From: an uncultured Mollicutes bacterium
GTDB lineage: Bacteria > Bacillota_I > Bacilli_A > RFN20 > CAG-826
Direction of reading: 5' to 3'
Length of the DNA: 20,143 nt
Assembly: GCA_945935945.1 (NCBI GenBank)
Contig: CAMESA010000010.1
Location: 1-20,143, forward strand
The position numbers and the translations under genes were made by a program. Below are positions 1 through 6,962 of the stretch, piece after piece; the stretch's first letter is position 1; every line of letters begins with the position of its first letter. The notes beneath the pieces were generated by a model. It searched no databases. It was not told the origin of the DNA and saw nothing but the letters and a program-made list of their open reading frames with translations.

Positions 1-145
1 AAATTGCTGTCTTGCGGATGTTGGAGCTGTTATGAAAGATGGATTTGAAATGGGGAATATTTGGTATAACGAACCTAAGACACTGGATACTGCTTGTGAT
101 GTGTTGGGTGATGTGATTATGTCAATGGCTTCACAACAGTACGGT
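1..145 (+). CDS. nrdD: nrdD exon 1 (3' part)
   Basis: Frame starts at base 2 and reads NCCLADVGAV, ending in SQQYG after the GGT codon at 143-145. The NCC cysteines are probably the first active-site cysteine region (T4 C79), inferred from their 226-227 residue distance to MGCR. Confidence 0.88.
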
Positions 146-3100
146 AAATAATTGCCGTAATAAAACCTCATTAACTCGCTCAGAGGTGTGCGATTTAATA
201 TCGTGCTAACGGTTCAGAACTAGAAATAGCTTATGAGTAAGGGAGCCTAAGTCCTAAATGGATATGGTAATACCGTGCGAAGTCTAAATTTTAGAAACGT
301 GGAGAGGACAGCGAAAGGATAGTTATATAGCGTTATGTGAGTTATATAATGAATAACCGAGTAGGGTAGAACGTGAGTTGAGCGCACGTTTGAAACATGA
401 GGGGACAACTAACAATTGTCTAAGATATGTTGCAAAAGAGTAACCAGTTAAGAAATTAACATCTCTTTTGGGTTTTACAGCACCAAACATTGATACAGTT
501 TTAGCTTATTATGTAGAAAAGTCATATAACAAATATATGAAAGAAATTTACGATGATTTATTAATTTGTGGCGCTGATCCGCTAAATATTGATGAAAATA
601 TTGTTAAAAATCGTGCTATGAGTAAAGTAAGACGTGAATTAGAGCAAGGTATTCAGGGGTTAGAAATTAAATTAAATACAGTTGCTAGTTCACGTGGAGA
701 TTACATTTTCGTAACATTCTCATTCGGTAATGACATTAATCCGTTCGCACAATTAGTAAGTGAAACAATTTTAAAAGTGCGTAAAGGTGGTCAAGGTAAA
801 AAAGGATTTGAGAAAGTGGTTTTATTTCCAAAGCTCTGCTTCCTTTATGATGAAGCTGTTCATGGTGAAGGTAAAGAATTAGAGTATTTATTTGATTTAG
901 CAATTGAATGTAGTTCTAAAAGTATGTACCCTAAACATTAATTGGGGCTTATGAAAGTGATTTTATATGAAAAACATCGTGAACCTATAAAAATAGGGTG
1001 TCTATTCTACGCTTAGGATCAGTAGGAAATGACTGATAGAGAATAGGCTAACAGGAAACCCTAAGTGCTAAAGCATATGGTAATCCTGTGCAAAGTCCAT
1101 CATTTGTTTGTAGTCTTAGGAGGAGAAGATGAGGATAGATTATAAACAATGGGTTATTAACAATCAAAATAAACTTGGTTACACTGTAATAAATTTTTAT
1201 AATGAGAACAATAAATTATTAGTTAATCTAAAATGTAACATATGCGGAGCTTTAAAAACATTAGAAGCTAAAAGTGTTTACAGAAATAGTAAGAGTAAGT
1301 TGAACTTACATAATGAAAAGTGTTCATCTTATTATTTTTTAAAACAAGATAAAGATATGGGAGTCGAACATAGAAAACAGTTTAGAGCATTTTATAGGTA
1401 CGCTAAAGAAAGATGTACTAATCCCAAAAGTAAAGATTATGAACGATATAAGGGGAAATGGAATTTCATAGATTATGTAGACTACTATCATTCTTGTTGG
1501 GATGAATACAAGAAATCTACGAAATTATATCCAAACCAAAAACTATCCATAGATAGAATTGATGGCGAAAAAGGGTACGAAAAAGGAAATGTTCGCTTTA
1601 TTCCTCTTGAAGAAAATTTAAGAAATAAGGCTTGTGTCAAAACTATTCGACTAGAAAACGTTATTACTGGTGAAATTATAATTGAACCTAGTTTGGGGAG
1701 AGCTTCTGTTAGATTATTCGGCGATACAAAACACGCTTCCGCAATAAGTCGAACTATAAAAAGAAATGGTGTTTATCTTAACACATGGAAAATTACTTAT
1801 TTAGATTAAAAAATAAACAAATGATGGAAATGTCTATCGACTATCGAAAGTATATCTAATGAGAAAGACATTGGAGAATAAATGAGTAGAGTACATTAAC
1901 AGTGAAATTCTGTTAATGGAAGTGCGATGGTTCTGATTAATGGTGATAGTTAATCAGAATATGATATAGTCAGTTCCCTCTGGAAACATTGGGATTAAAC
2001 GGATTTCCTCAGTTTAAGTGGTGATGGGTATGTTTCAGAAATGTATCAAAAATACGGAAGGGTAGCCTCACCAATGGGTTAATTTGATAGCTCATTTAAA
2101 ACTCGGTGAACTTACAAAAGTAAGGTGTGTAAATGACGGTTAGTAATCGTAGGAAATGACGATGAACATTTGCGCTAACAGGGAAGGGTGTTAAAAACAC
2201 ATAATCCTGTGTCAAGACTCAACATATATCTCACTAAAACTAGAGGGGGATATAATATGTATTGTGTATATAAATTAACCAACAAAATAACAAATTTAAT
2301 ATATGTAGGTGCTACAAATAATATAAAACGTCGCATGAAAGAACATAGAAAAGATGTTAAGCGTTGTAAACATCGAAGATTTTATGCTGATATTGAAACT
2401 TATGGATTTGAGTCTTTGGAATTAGAAATTTTATGTTATTGTGAAACCAAAGAAGAAATGTTTCAAAAAGAGATTTATTATATTAAAAACTTGAAAGCTA
2501 ATGATCCACGCTATGGTTATAATCAAACAAAGGGTGGTGTAGGAGGATTAACCCATGATATAACTGGCGAAAATAATCCTATGTTCGGCAGAACTTGTTC
2601 ACCTGAAATGCGAAAACATCTTTCCGATACTTTAAAAGGTAGATGTAAAACAAAAGAACACTGTGAAAAAATATCACAATCGTTGAAAGGAAAGAAAAAA
2701 TCAGAAGAACATTGTAAAAATTTATCATTAGCGTTAAAGGGCAATATTCCTAGCACAGCTATTCCAGTATCAGTGATTCACGTTGATACAGGAGAAATCC
2801 TTCATTTCGTATCAGAGTCTGAAATGGAACGAGCTATAAATTGTTCTCGTCAAACGATAAGAGATGGAAAAATAACAAAAACTGGTTATAGAAAATATGT
2901 TGAGGAAGATCAAGAGATCATCGAAAGCGTAGCATAAGAGAAATCCTTATGTGAAGAAGCGAGTAGAGTACATTGACGGTGAAATTCCGTCAGTGGAAGC
3001 GCCGAGCGTATTATATTTGGTAATAGAGTATAATGCGAAGATATGATCCATAGGAACATCAGTTCCTAGTGTCGTGCCTATCTTTCACCATATTATGAAC

Positions 3101-5197
3101 AAGGTGGAATGTATGCAGCAAACGAAGAAGATAAACCTGTATTTGTCGGACGTTCAAATATTGGACCTATCACATTACACTTATGTCTGATTTATCAGGA
3201 AGCTAAAACAACAAATAAAGATTTTTATGAATTATTAGATTACTACTTAGAAATGATCCGTTCATTACATTTACGAACATATGAATATTTAGGTCAAATG
3301 AAAGCAAGTGTGAACCCTATCGGATTTACTCAGGGTGGTTTCTATGGTGGTAATTTAGATTACAATGATAAAATTGAGCCAATTCTTAAACATTCAACAG
3401 CATCATTCGGCTATACAGCATTAAACGAATTGTGTTTATTGCATTCAGGAAAATCAATTCGTGAAGATAATTCATTTGCAGTTGAAGTTTTAACTTATAT
3501 TAACAATAAAGTAGAACAATTCAAAAAAGAAGATAAACGATTATACGCGATTTATGGGACGCCTAAAATGTTGGGCCTTTAGTAGGAAACTGCTATCGAA
3601 AACTCTGTTAAACGGGCAAAGCCGAATAAAGAATAAGCTGATAAGAAAGCCTAAGTCCTAAAGGATAGTGGTGATCCCGTAGTAAAGTGAAAGTTTTAGT
3701 TATAAAGGGGGATTTATGGCTAAAAGATCAGGGAATTTAAAAAGAGAAGACATAAAAGAGGAATTAAAACTTATTGAGGGAAGTAAAACCGATTATATAT
3801 CACCTCTTGGTAATGTTTATAAGTTAACATACAATGGTTTATTTCTTAAAAAGAAACCATATATAAATCAACATAATGGATATGTATATGTTGGAATAAC
3901 TATGTCGGACGGAAAAAATAAAAATCATCGACTACATAGACTTATCGCAAAATCTTACATTCCTAATCCAAAAAATTATTCAGTCGTAGGACATAAAAAT
4001 AATATTAAACATGACAATAGACTAAGTAATTTATATTGGACTACCGTTCAAGAAAATACACAGAAAGCCTATAATGATGGTTTGGCAATAAACGACAAAG
4101 GTTATGATGATTCACAATCACATCCTGTTATTGTTTATGATCTCAACATGAAGGAAATTTTTCGATTTGGTTCAATCACCGAATGTTCGAAAGCATTAAA
4201 GGTTGGGAAAACAACGATAAGTAATCATTGTAAGTATGGAATAAAAACAAACCCTAGTTGTGGTTATTATTTTAAATATCAAAATTAAAACTTTCACTAA
4301 TCTCTAACGACTAACGAAAACATAAGTACATAGCGTTACGCAAGTTATGTATTGAAGAAGTGAGTAGTGTAGGGTGGCAACACTCGAAAAGCAGAGCATC
4401 CTCTAGCAAAGGATGATGATATAGTCTATTCCCCTAATAAATATCGGGAAACCGAGGGTATAAAAGGCAGAATCTCTTGTAGGATTACAAGTTAAACAGT
4501 TCCGTGACCGTTTTGGAATTATTGAGGGAGTTTCAGATAAAGAATATTTCTCAAATTCATTCCATTGTCACGTAGCTGAAAATATTACACCATTTGAAAA
4601 ACAAGATGCCGAATATGACTGCTTCCATTTATCAACTGGTGGACATATTACATACACACGTTACCCAATTGACTACAATCATCAGGCAATTAAAGATATT
4701 GTAAGACGTGGAATGAAAAAAGGTTACTATCAAGGTGTAAACCTAGCCTTATCTTATTGTAATGAATGTGGTCATCAAGAGTTAGATATGGATGTTTGTC
4801 CTGAATGTGGAACAGATAATTTAACTAAAATTGATCGAATGAATGGATTAACATAATAGTCCATGTAAAACCGATTAAATTGCGGGGAGTTCCTTAGAGC
4901 TTTAACTACTAACTTATCATGGCAACATAGGTAAGGGCGTTGCTAATCACAACGGTATAGTAAAAAGGTTAAAGATTGGATAATCCGCATCGAAATCTCC
5001 CACGTGGAGAGACGTTCAGAGATCATAATATCGGTAGTCGTAAGACTAATGGGATGATCCACACCGTATGTTTAGAGCATAGTTAAAGTATCCTGAAAAG
5101 GACGGTAGAAAAGGATTTAAGTTACAGTCGTGTAAAAGGCGACTCACGTCTAAATGACGCAAAGATGGCGGAACTAAAAGACAGAGTATCAATGTAG
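1..5197 (+). CDS. nrdD: Anaerobic ribonucleoside-triphosphate reductase, 5'-partial, six exons split by five group I introns
   Basis: NrdD reduces ribonucleotides to deoxyribonucleotides without oxygen, using a glycyl radical made by NrdG. The gene enters at the left edge and reads as join(1..145, 471..932, 2002..2079, 3070..3564, 4467..4848, 5115..5197), frame starting at base 2, giving about 547 residues to a TAG stop. Visible landmarks are an NCCL motif at the start, MGCR across the exon 3/4 junction, a CNECG...CPECG zinc site near the end, and the glycyl-radical motif RMNGYL across exons 5/6, followed by AELKDRV before the stop. The 291-residue gap from the MGCR cysteine to the radical glycine fits T4 NrdD (C290, G580). 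Splicing restores every conserved block without loss or insertion, so the gene looks functional. The N-terminal part lies outside the window. Splice points are inferred, not tested. Confidence 0.93.
146..470 (+). ncRNA. Group I intron 1 of nrdD, no ORF
   Basis: This 325-nt insert sits between Gly codons (QYG|GFT). P1 pairs exon end TACGGT with GCCGTA (U-G at the splice site), and the last base is G470. The core shows a P4-P6-like block (CTAAGTCCTAAA, GGTAATACCGTGCGAAGTC) and a P7 candidate GGACAG/TTGTCT. It shares the GAGTAG-GGTA style of segment with introns 2-4, suggesting the same subgroup. No endonuclease frame is present, so it would be mobile only with help in trans, if at all. Confidence 0.85.
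471..932 (+). CDS. nrdD: nrdD exon 2
   Basis: 154 codons from GFTAPNID to SKSMYP. An open frame runs on into the intron for three codons (KH, stop), which is a read-through artefact. A TTG at 468 just upstream is intronic and is not a start. Confidence 0.9.
1118..1125 (+). promoter_or_regulatory. Ribosome binding site of intron 2 endonuclease
   Basis: AGGAGGAG lies three bases before the ATG at 1129 (GGAGG about 6 away) and supports that start. Confidence 0.7.
1129..1809 (+). CDS. Intron-encoded HNH-like homing endonuclease
   Basis: 226 residues, encoded inside group I intron 2. An N-terminal part has a CNIC cysteine pair (C36, C39) with C65 further on, possibly a zinc site. A middle block with FYRYAKERC and WNFIDYVDYYHSCW (about 84-124) is followed by LSIDRIDGEKGY and GNVRFIPLEEN (139-163). 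This layout is common in phage HNH-like endonucleases, and the DRID...N residues are the likely nuclease core. The C-terminus (about 188-224) resembles the DNA-binding repeats of homing enzymes. It presumably cuts intronless nrdD near the MYP|DFL site to spread the intron. The class is inferred from motifs; the target is inferred from position. Confidence 0.8.
   Translation: MRIDYKQWVINNQNKLGYTVINFYNENNKLLVNLKCNICGALKTLEAKSVYRNSKSKLNLHNEKCSSYYFLKQDKDMGVEHRKQFRAFYRYAKERCTNPKSKDYERYKGKWNFIDYVDYYHSCWDEYKKSTKLYPNQKLSIDRIDGEKGYEKGNVRFIPLEENLRNKACVKTIRLENVITGEIIIEPSLGRASVRLFGDTKHASAISRTIKRNGVYLNTWKITYLD
2002..2079 (+). CDS. nrdD: nrdD exon 3
   Basis: A 78-base exon, 26 codons, DFLSLSGDGYV to VASPMG. 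It carries the conserved region leading to the active-site finger loop. No ORF finder would report it, since it reads only between two introns. Confidence 0.88.
2080..3069 (+). mobile_element. Group I intron 3 of nrdD, with GIY-YIG endonuclease ORF
   Basis: A 990-nt intron inserted exactly before the cysteine codon of MG|CR. P1 pairs AATGGGT with GCTCATT using wobble pairs, and the terminal base is G3069. P4 is ACAGG/CCTGT. P7 is GATCAT (2916-2921), inside the end of the ORF, with ATGATC (3043-3048). The P8-region hairpin at 2973-2993 covaries with the same hairpin of intron 2. Confidence 0.88.
2257..2937 (+). CDS. Intron-encoded GIY-YIG homing endonuclease with NUMOD3 repeats
   Basis: 226 residues from ATG 2257, chosen because GAGGGGGA (2243-2250) lies seven bases upstream; the frame is open further upstream from 2188 without a comparable site. 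The N-terminus is a GIY-YIG nuclease: VYKLTN and IYVGATNN (residues 4-22), R25/R26, and E72 as the likely catalytic glutamate. NUMOD3-like DNA-binding repeats follow (ENNPMFG, then SLKGKKKSEEHCKNLS, about 110-170). A helix-turn-helix-like C-terminus (SESEMERAINCSRQTI) suggests NUMOD1. It should recognise the nrdD site around the active-site Cys codon. The last codons overlap the intron's P7 strand, so coding and ribozyme function share sequence. Confidence 0.88.
   Translation: MYCVYKLTNKITNLIYVGATNNIKRRMKEHRKDVKRCKHRRFYADIETYGFESLELEILCYCETKEEMFQKEIYYIKNLKANDPRYGYNQTKGGVGGLTHDITGENNPMFGRTCSPEMRKHLSDTLKGRCKTKEHCEKISQSLKGKKKSEEHCKNLSLALKGNIPSTAIPVSVIHVDTGEILHFVSESEMERAINCSRQTIRDGKITKTGYRKYVEEDQEIIESVA
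3070..3564 (+). CDS. nrdD: nrdD exon 4
   Basis: 165 codons starting with the active-site CRAYLSP and ending in YAIYGTP. The first base follows intron G3069. The apparent Met at 3109 is internal (EQGGMYAAN) and is not a start. Confidence 0.9.
3565..4466 (+). mobile_element. Group I intron 4 of nrdD, with HNH endonuclease ORF
   Basis: A 902-nt intron between GTP and AESL. P1 pairs GCCT with GGGC, and it ends at G4466. The core reads GCCTAAGTCCTAAAGG and GGTGATCCCG. The ORF is carried in the loop of a perfect 11-bp stem GTGAAAGTTTT/AAAACTTTCAC. P7 is GACTA (4309-4313) with TAGTC (4422-4426). Confidence 0.87.
3716..4288 (+). CDS. Intron-encoded HNH homing endonuclease (I-HmuI type, NUMOD1 C-terminus)
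   Basis: 190 residues, with AAAGGGGGA just upstream of the ATG. An HNH_3-type core runs through HRLHRLIA (71-78), VVGHKNN (90-96) and NRLSNLYW (101-108), with H93 and N105 as likely nuclease residues. The usual HKDG/HIDG aspartate-type residue reads Asn here (HKNN), which may be tolerated or may weaken cutting. Residues about 137-185 (VIVYDLNMKEIF, then SITECSKALKVGKTTIS) form a NUMOD1 helix-turn-helix, as in I-HmuI-like and other phage intron nucleases. It lies in intron 4 and presumably targets the GTP|AESL site of intronless nrdD. Confidence 0.87.
   Translation: MAKRSGNLKREDIKEELKLIEGSKTDYISPLGNVYKLTYNGLFLKKKPYINQHNGYVYVGITMSDGKNKNHRLHRLIAKSYIPNPKNYSVVGHKNNIKHDNRLSNLYWTTVQENTQKAYNDGLAINDKGYDDSQSHPVIVYDLNMKEIFRFGSITECSKALKVGKTTISNHCKYGIKTNPSCGYYFKYQN
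4467..4848 (+). CDS. nrdD: nrdD exon 5
   Basis: 127 codons plus one base, from AESLVGLQVK to RMNG. It includes the zinc-site cysteines CNECG and CPECG near its end. The last base (T4848) is the first base of the tyrosine codon after the radical glycine. Confidence 0.9.
4849..5114 (+). ncRNA. Group I intron 5 of nrdD, 266 nt, no ORF
   Basis: It interrupts the Tyr codon of the glycyl-radical motif (G|Y). P1 pairs ATGGATT with AGTCCAT, with U-G at the splice site. P3 is CCGAT (4871-4875) with ATCGG (5030-5034). P8 is TAGTC (5035-5039) with GACTA (5044-5048). P7 is GATCAT (5021-5026) with ATGATC (5054-5059). The P4 region reads TTGCGGG and later AATCCGC. Last base G5114. The core differs from introns 1-4, so it likely belongs to another subgroup, with its P4-P6 wording closer to IC-type introns. 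Confidence 0.9.
5115..5197 (+). CDS. nrdD: nrdD exon 6 (C-terminus)
   Basis: The exon completes the Tyr codon and continues LSYSRVKGDS to AELKDRVSM and a TAG at 5195-5197. The ending is typical of NrdD C-termini and ends one base before the next gene's ATG. Confidence 0.88.
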
Positions 5198-5198
5198 T

Positions 5199-5816
5199 AT
5201 GAAGCATGAGTTAATAGGAAAGCAATTCAAAACTAATGAAGGATATATCGTTGAAGTAGTCAATTATGAAAATAAAAATAGGGTTACAGTTAAATTTAAT
5301 TGTAACCCTAACTATACAGTTGTTTCGACTACACAAAATATCAAAAATGGACAAATTAAATATCCGTATCATAAATCTGTTTACAATCGTGGTTATTATG
5401 GTGTAGGCCCATACAAAGCTAGAGTTAACAATGTAAAAACGAAAGCCTATGTCACATGGTTTTCTATGATGACACGCTGCTATAATCCGACCTACCATGA
5501 ACGACAACCAACATATATTAATTGCGAGGTTTGTGAAGAATGGTTAAATTTTCAGAACTATGCTGAATGGTTTGAAGAAAATTATTATGAATCGGATTAT
5601 AAATTGGAATTAGATAAAGATTTGTTTTCATCAAGTAAAGTTTATAGTCCTGAGACGTGTTGTTTTTTACCGAAGAAATTAAATTGTCGATTAAAAAACT
5701 ATAAGAATGATCCCGTTAAACTAACGGAATCTTATAATGAATTCAAACAGGATTTACCTAAAAGAATTATTGACCAATTAAAAGTATTGTGCGAAACAGG
5801 AGGTGTTAAACTATGA
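5199..5816 (+). CDS. Free-standing HNH-like homing endonuclease family protein
   Basis: 205 residues. The ATG lies one base after the nrdD stop and has no clear ribosome site, so translation is probably coupled to nrdD. The end overlaps nrdG by four bases (ATGA). The body has RGYYGVGPYK, WFSMMTRCYNP, CEVCEEWLNFQNYAEWFEE and LELDKDLF...CCFLP, a layout familiar from phage HNH-like proteins and parallel to the intron 2 enzyme (KERC...IDRIDG...VRFIP). The key DRID/N motif is altered to DKD, so nuclease activity is uncertain. The gene is not inside an intron: intron 5 already ends at 5114. It likely arrived as a mobile endonuclease gene between nrdD and nrdG. Confidence 0.72.
   Translation: MKHELIGKQFKTNEGYIVEVVNYENKNRVTVKFNCNPNYTVVSTTQNIKNGQIKYPYHKSVYNRGYYGVGPYKARVNNVKTKAYVTWFSMMTRCYNPTYHERQPTYINCEVCEEWLNFQNYAEWFEENYYESDYKLELDKDLFSSSKVYSPETCCFLPKKLNCRLKNYKNDPVKLTESYNEFKQDLPKRIIDQLKVLCETGGVKL
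5797..5804 (+). promoter_or_regulatory. Ribosome binding site of nrdG
   Basis: CAGGAGGT lies eight bases before the nrdG ATG, inside the 3' end of the upstream gene, so nrdG keeps its own strong initiation signal despite the overlap. Confidence 0.75.
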
Positions 5817-6271
5817 ATTATCATAATATTAAAACCTGCGATTTGCTGAACGGTGAGGGAGCAAGAGTTGTTTTATGGGTTAGTGGCTGCCAACATTCAT
5901 GCGAAGGATGTTTTAATAAACAGACATGGGATAAAAATAGCGGCATTCCATTCACCGATGATGCATTTAAAGAAATTACAGATGCCTTATCTGAACCTTT
6001 CTGTAATGGTTTAACTTTAAGTGGTGGCGATCCACTTGCACCATTTAACTATGAAGAAATTTTAAGTTTATGTAAAAAGGTAAAACAGATGTTTCCTGAA
6101 AAAACTATTTGGGTGTATTCAGGATTTACATATGATTTTATAAAAGAAAACCGAAATGAGATTTTAAATTATATTGATGTATTAGTTGATGGGCCTTATA
6201 TTGAAAAATTAAGAGATAAAAAATTACAATATCGAGGAAGTTCAAATCAAAATATCATTCGTTTAACTTAA
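5813..6271 (+). CDS. nrdG: Anaerobic ribonucleotide reductase activating protein (radical SAM)
   Basis: 152 residues, close to the T4 NrdG size. NrdG uses S-adenosylmethionine and a 4Fe-4S cluster to make the glycyl radical on NrdD. The cluster cysteines are C26, C30 and C33 (CQHSCEGC, the radical SAM CxxxCxxC motif), followed by FNKQTW. LSGGDPL at 69-75 is the SAM-binding glycine motif. DVLVDGPYIE and the C-terminal RGSSNQNII are also typical NrdG motifs. It lies directly downstream of nrdD and a free-standing endonuclease gene, and ends at a strong terminator, so nrdD-nrdG is one transcription unit. Confidence 0.96.
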   Translation: MNYHNIKTCDLLNGEGARVVLWVSGCQHSCEGCFNKQTWDKNSGIPFTDDAFKEITDALSEPFCNGLTLSGGDPLAPFNYEEILSLCKKVKQMFPEKTIWVYSGFTYDFIKENRNEILNYIDVLVDGPYIEKLRDKKLQYRGSSNQNIIRLT

Positions 6272-6301
6272 AAGAGGGAATATTCCCTCTTTTTATTTTT
6301 T
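6270..6301 (+). terminator. Intrinsic terminator after nrdG
   Basis: Inverted repeat AAAGAGGGAA/TTCCCTCTTT with a T-rich tail, directly at the nrdG stop. Confidence 0.88.
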
Positions 6302-6339
6302 AGAACAAAATTCTACTTAAAAAGTACAATGAATAAGTC

Positions 6340-6346
6340 GAGGTGG
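6340..6346 (+). promoter_or_regulatory. Ribosome binding site fixing the start of the second NrdG-like gene
   Basis: GAGGTGG lies six bases before ATG 6353 and downstream of the alternative ATG 6329, which has no such site. Confidence 0.75.
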
Positions 6347-6352
6347 AAGACA

Positions 6353-6859
6353 ATGAATTACATGAAAATTAAGAAAAACTCAATTGCAAATTTTGCAGGC
6401 GTATCAGTATCTCTTTATGTCTCTGGTTGCGAATTTTACTGCAAGAATTGCTTCAATCGTTCATCATGGAATCCAAAATCAGGGGATGAGTTTACCGATG
6501 AAGTAAAAAAAGAGATATTTGATGAGTTGAAAAAGGTCTATTATGATAATTTCGTCATTTTAGGTGGGGAGCCTTTATTAAAACACAACTTAGCAGATGT
6601 TACAGAATTGGCAAAAGAGTTTAAAGAACTATATCCACATAAGAAATTGGTAATTTTCACAGGTAACACTTTTGAACAAGTGGCAGATTATGAAGTCTTT
6701 AAATATACCGATTACTTAATTGATGGATTATTTGTAGAAGAACTGTACAGTCCTAAACTATTTTTTAGAGGTTCAAGTAACCAACGAATAATAGATGTGC
6801 AGAAAAGTCTAAAAGAAAACGAAACTGTCCTAGCCTTAGAATATTATGAGAAAAATTAG
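6353..6859 (+). CDS. Second NrdG-like radical SAM protein
   Basis: 168 residues from ATG 6353. With this start the cluster cysteines fall at C26, C30 and C33 (CEFYCKNC), the same positions as in the neighbouring NrdG, which supports the choice over ATG 6329. VILGGEPLL replaces the SAM-binding LSGGDPL, and DYLIDGLFVEE and RGSSNQRII match NrdG motifs. It lacks the NGEG stretch before the cluster that NrdG proteins keep (LLNGEG in the neighbour). It lies after a terminator, so it is transcribed separately or by read-through. It may be a second NrdD activase, for example host versus phage enzyme, or may activate another glycyl-radical protein. The radical SAM class is clear; the substrate is not. 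Confidence 0.88.
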   Translation: MNYMKIKKNSIANFAGVSVSLYVSGCEFYCKNCFNRSSWNPKSGDEFTDEVKKEIFDELKKVYYDNFVILGGEPLLKHNLADVTELAKEFKELYPHKKLVIFTGNTFEQVADYEVFKYTDYLIDGLFVEELYSPKLFFRGSSNQRIIDVQKSLKENETVLALEYYEKN

Positions 6860-6862
6860 AAG

Positions 6863-6900
6863 TTTTGTATGTTTTTGTCATATGACAATAGACTACAAAA
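6863..6900. repeat. Nested inverted repeat, operator-like
   Basis: A perfect 14-bp palindrome TTGTCATATGACAA (6875-6888) sits inside an outer pair TTTTGTA/TACAAAA. There is no T-tract after it, so it is not a standard terminator. A protein-binding site or an RNA hairpin is possible. Confidence 0.6.
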
Positions 6901-6930
6901 TTACCTATGAAAAAAATGTTATTATTAGGT

Positions 6931-6952
6931 CTCTTTTGGCTTAAAAGAGGTG
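6931..6952 (+). promoter_or_regulatory. Hairpin masking a ribosome binding site
   Basis: CTCTTTT (6931-6937) pairs perfectly with AAAAGAG (6943-6949) over a five-base loop. The second arm contains most of the ribosome site AAGAGGTG of the next gene, so initiation would need melting or ribosome arrival. Confidence 0.6.
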
Positions 6953-6962
6953 AATTTGTCTA

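Larger units (their letters stand above)
933..2001 (+). mobile_element. Group I intron 2 of nrdD, with HNH-like endonuclease ORF
   Basis: A 1069-nt intron inserted between MYP and DFLSLSG. P1 pairs CCCT with GGGG, and the last base is G2001. The P4 strands ACAGG/CCTGT flank a short P5 arm (1063-1093). The ORF sits in the loop of a long P6-type stem, CATCATTTG/CAAATGATG, just outside the ORF ends. P7 is GACTAT (1839-1844) with ATAGTC (1966-1971). The 3' core is close in sequence to that of intron 3. Confidence 0.88.

Noticed and set aside
468..941. Independent 157-residue gene
   Set aside because: The TTG start and final codons are intron sequence; the rest is nrdD exon 2.
2523..2756. Minus-strand ORF of 77 residues
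   Set aside because: Shadow of the GIY-YIG gene; no ribosome site and composition is antisense to NUMOD3 repeats.
3109..3582. Independent 157-residue gene starting at MYAANEE
   Set aside because: The Met is internal to NrdD exon 4, which begins 13 codons earlier at CRAYLSP, and the last codons are intronic.
1..5197. nrdD as a decayed pseudogene full of stops
   Set aside because: All stops fall in introns with paired P1, P3 and P7 elements, and splicing restores a gapless NrdD.
5211..5507. Minus-strand ORF of 98 residues
   Set aside because: Antisense shadow of the free-standing HNH-like gene; no ribosome site.
5199..5816. Endonuclease ORF carried inside the last nrdD intron
   Set aside because: The nrdD C-terminus (AELKDRVSM) ends at 5197, before this ORF, so the ORF is outside the intron.
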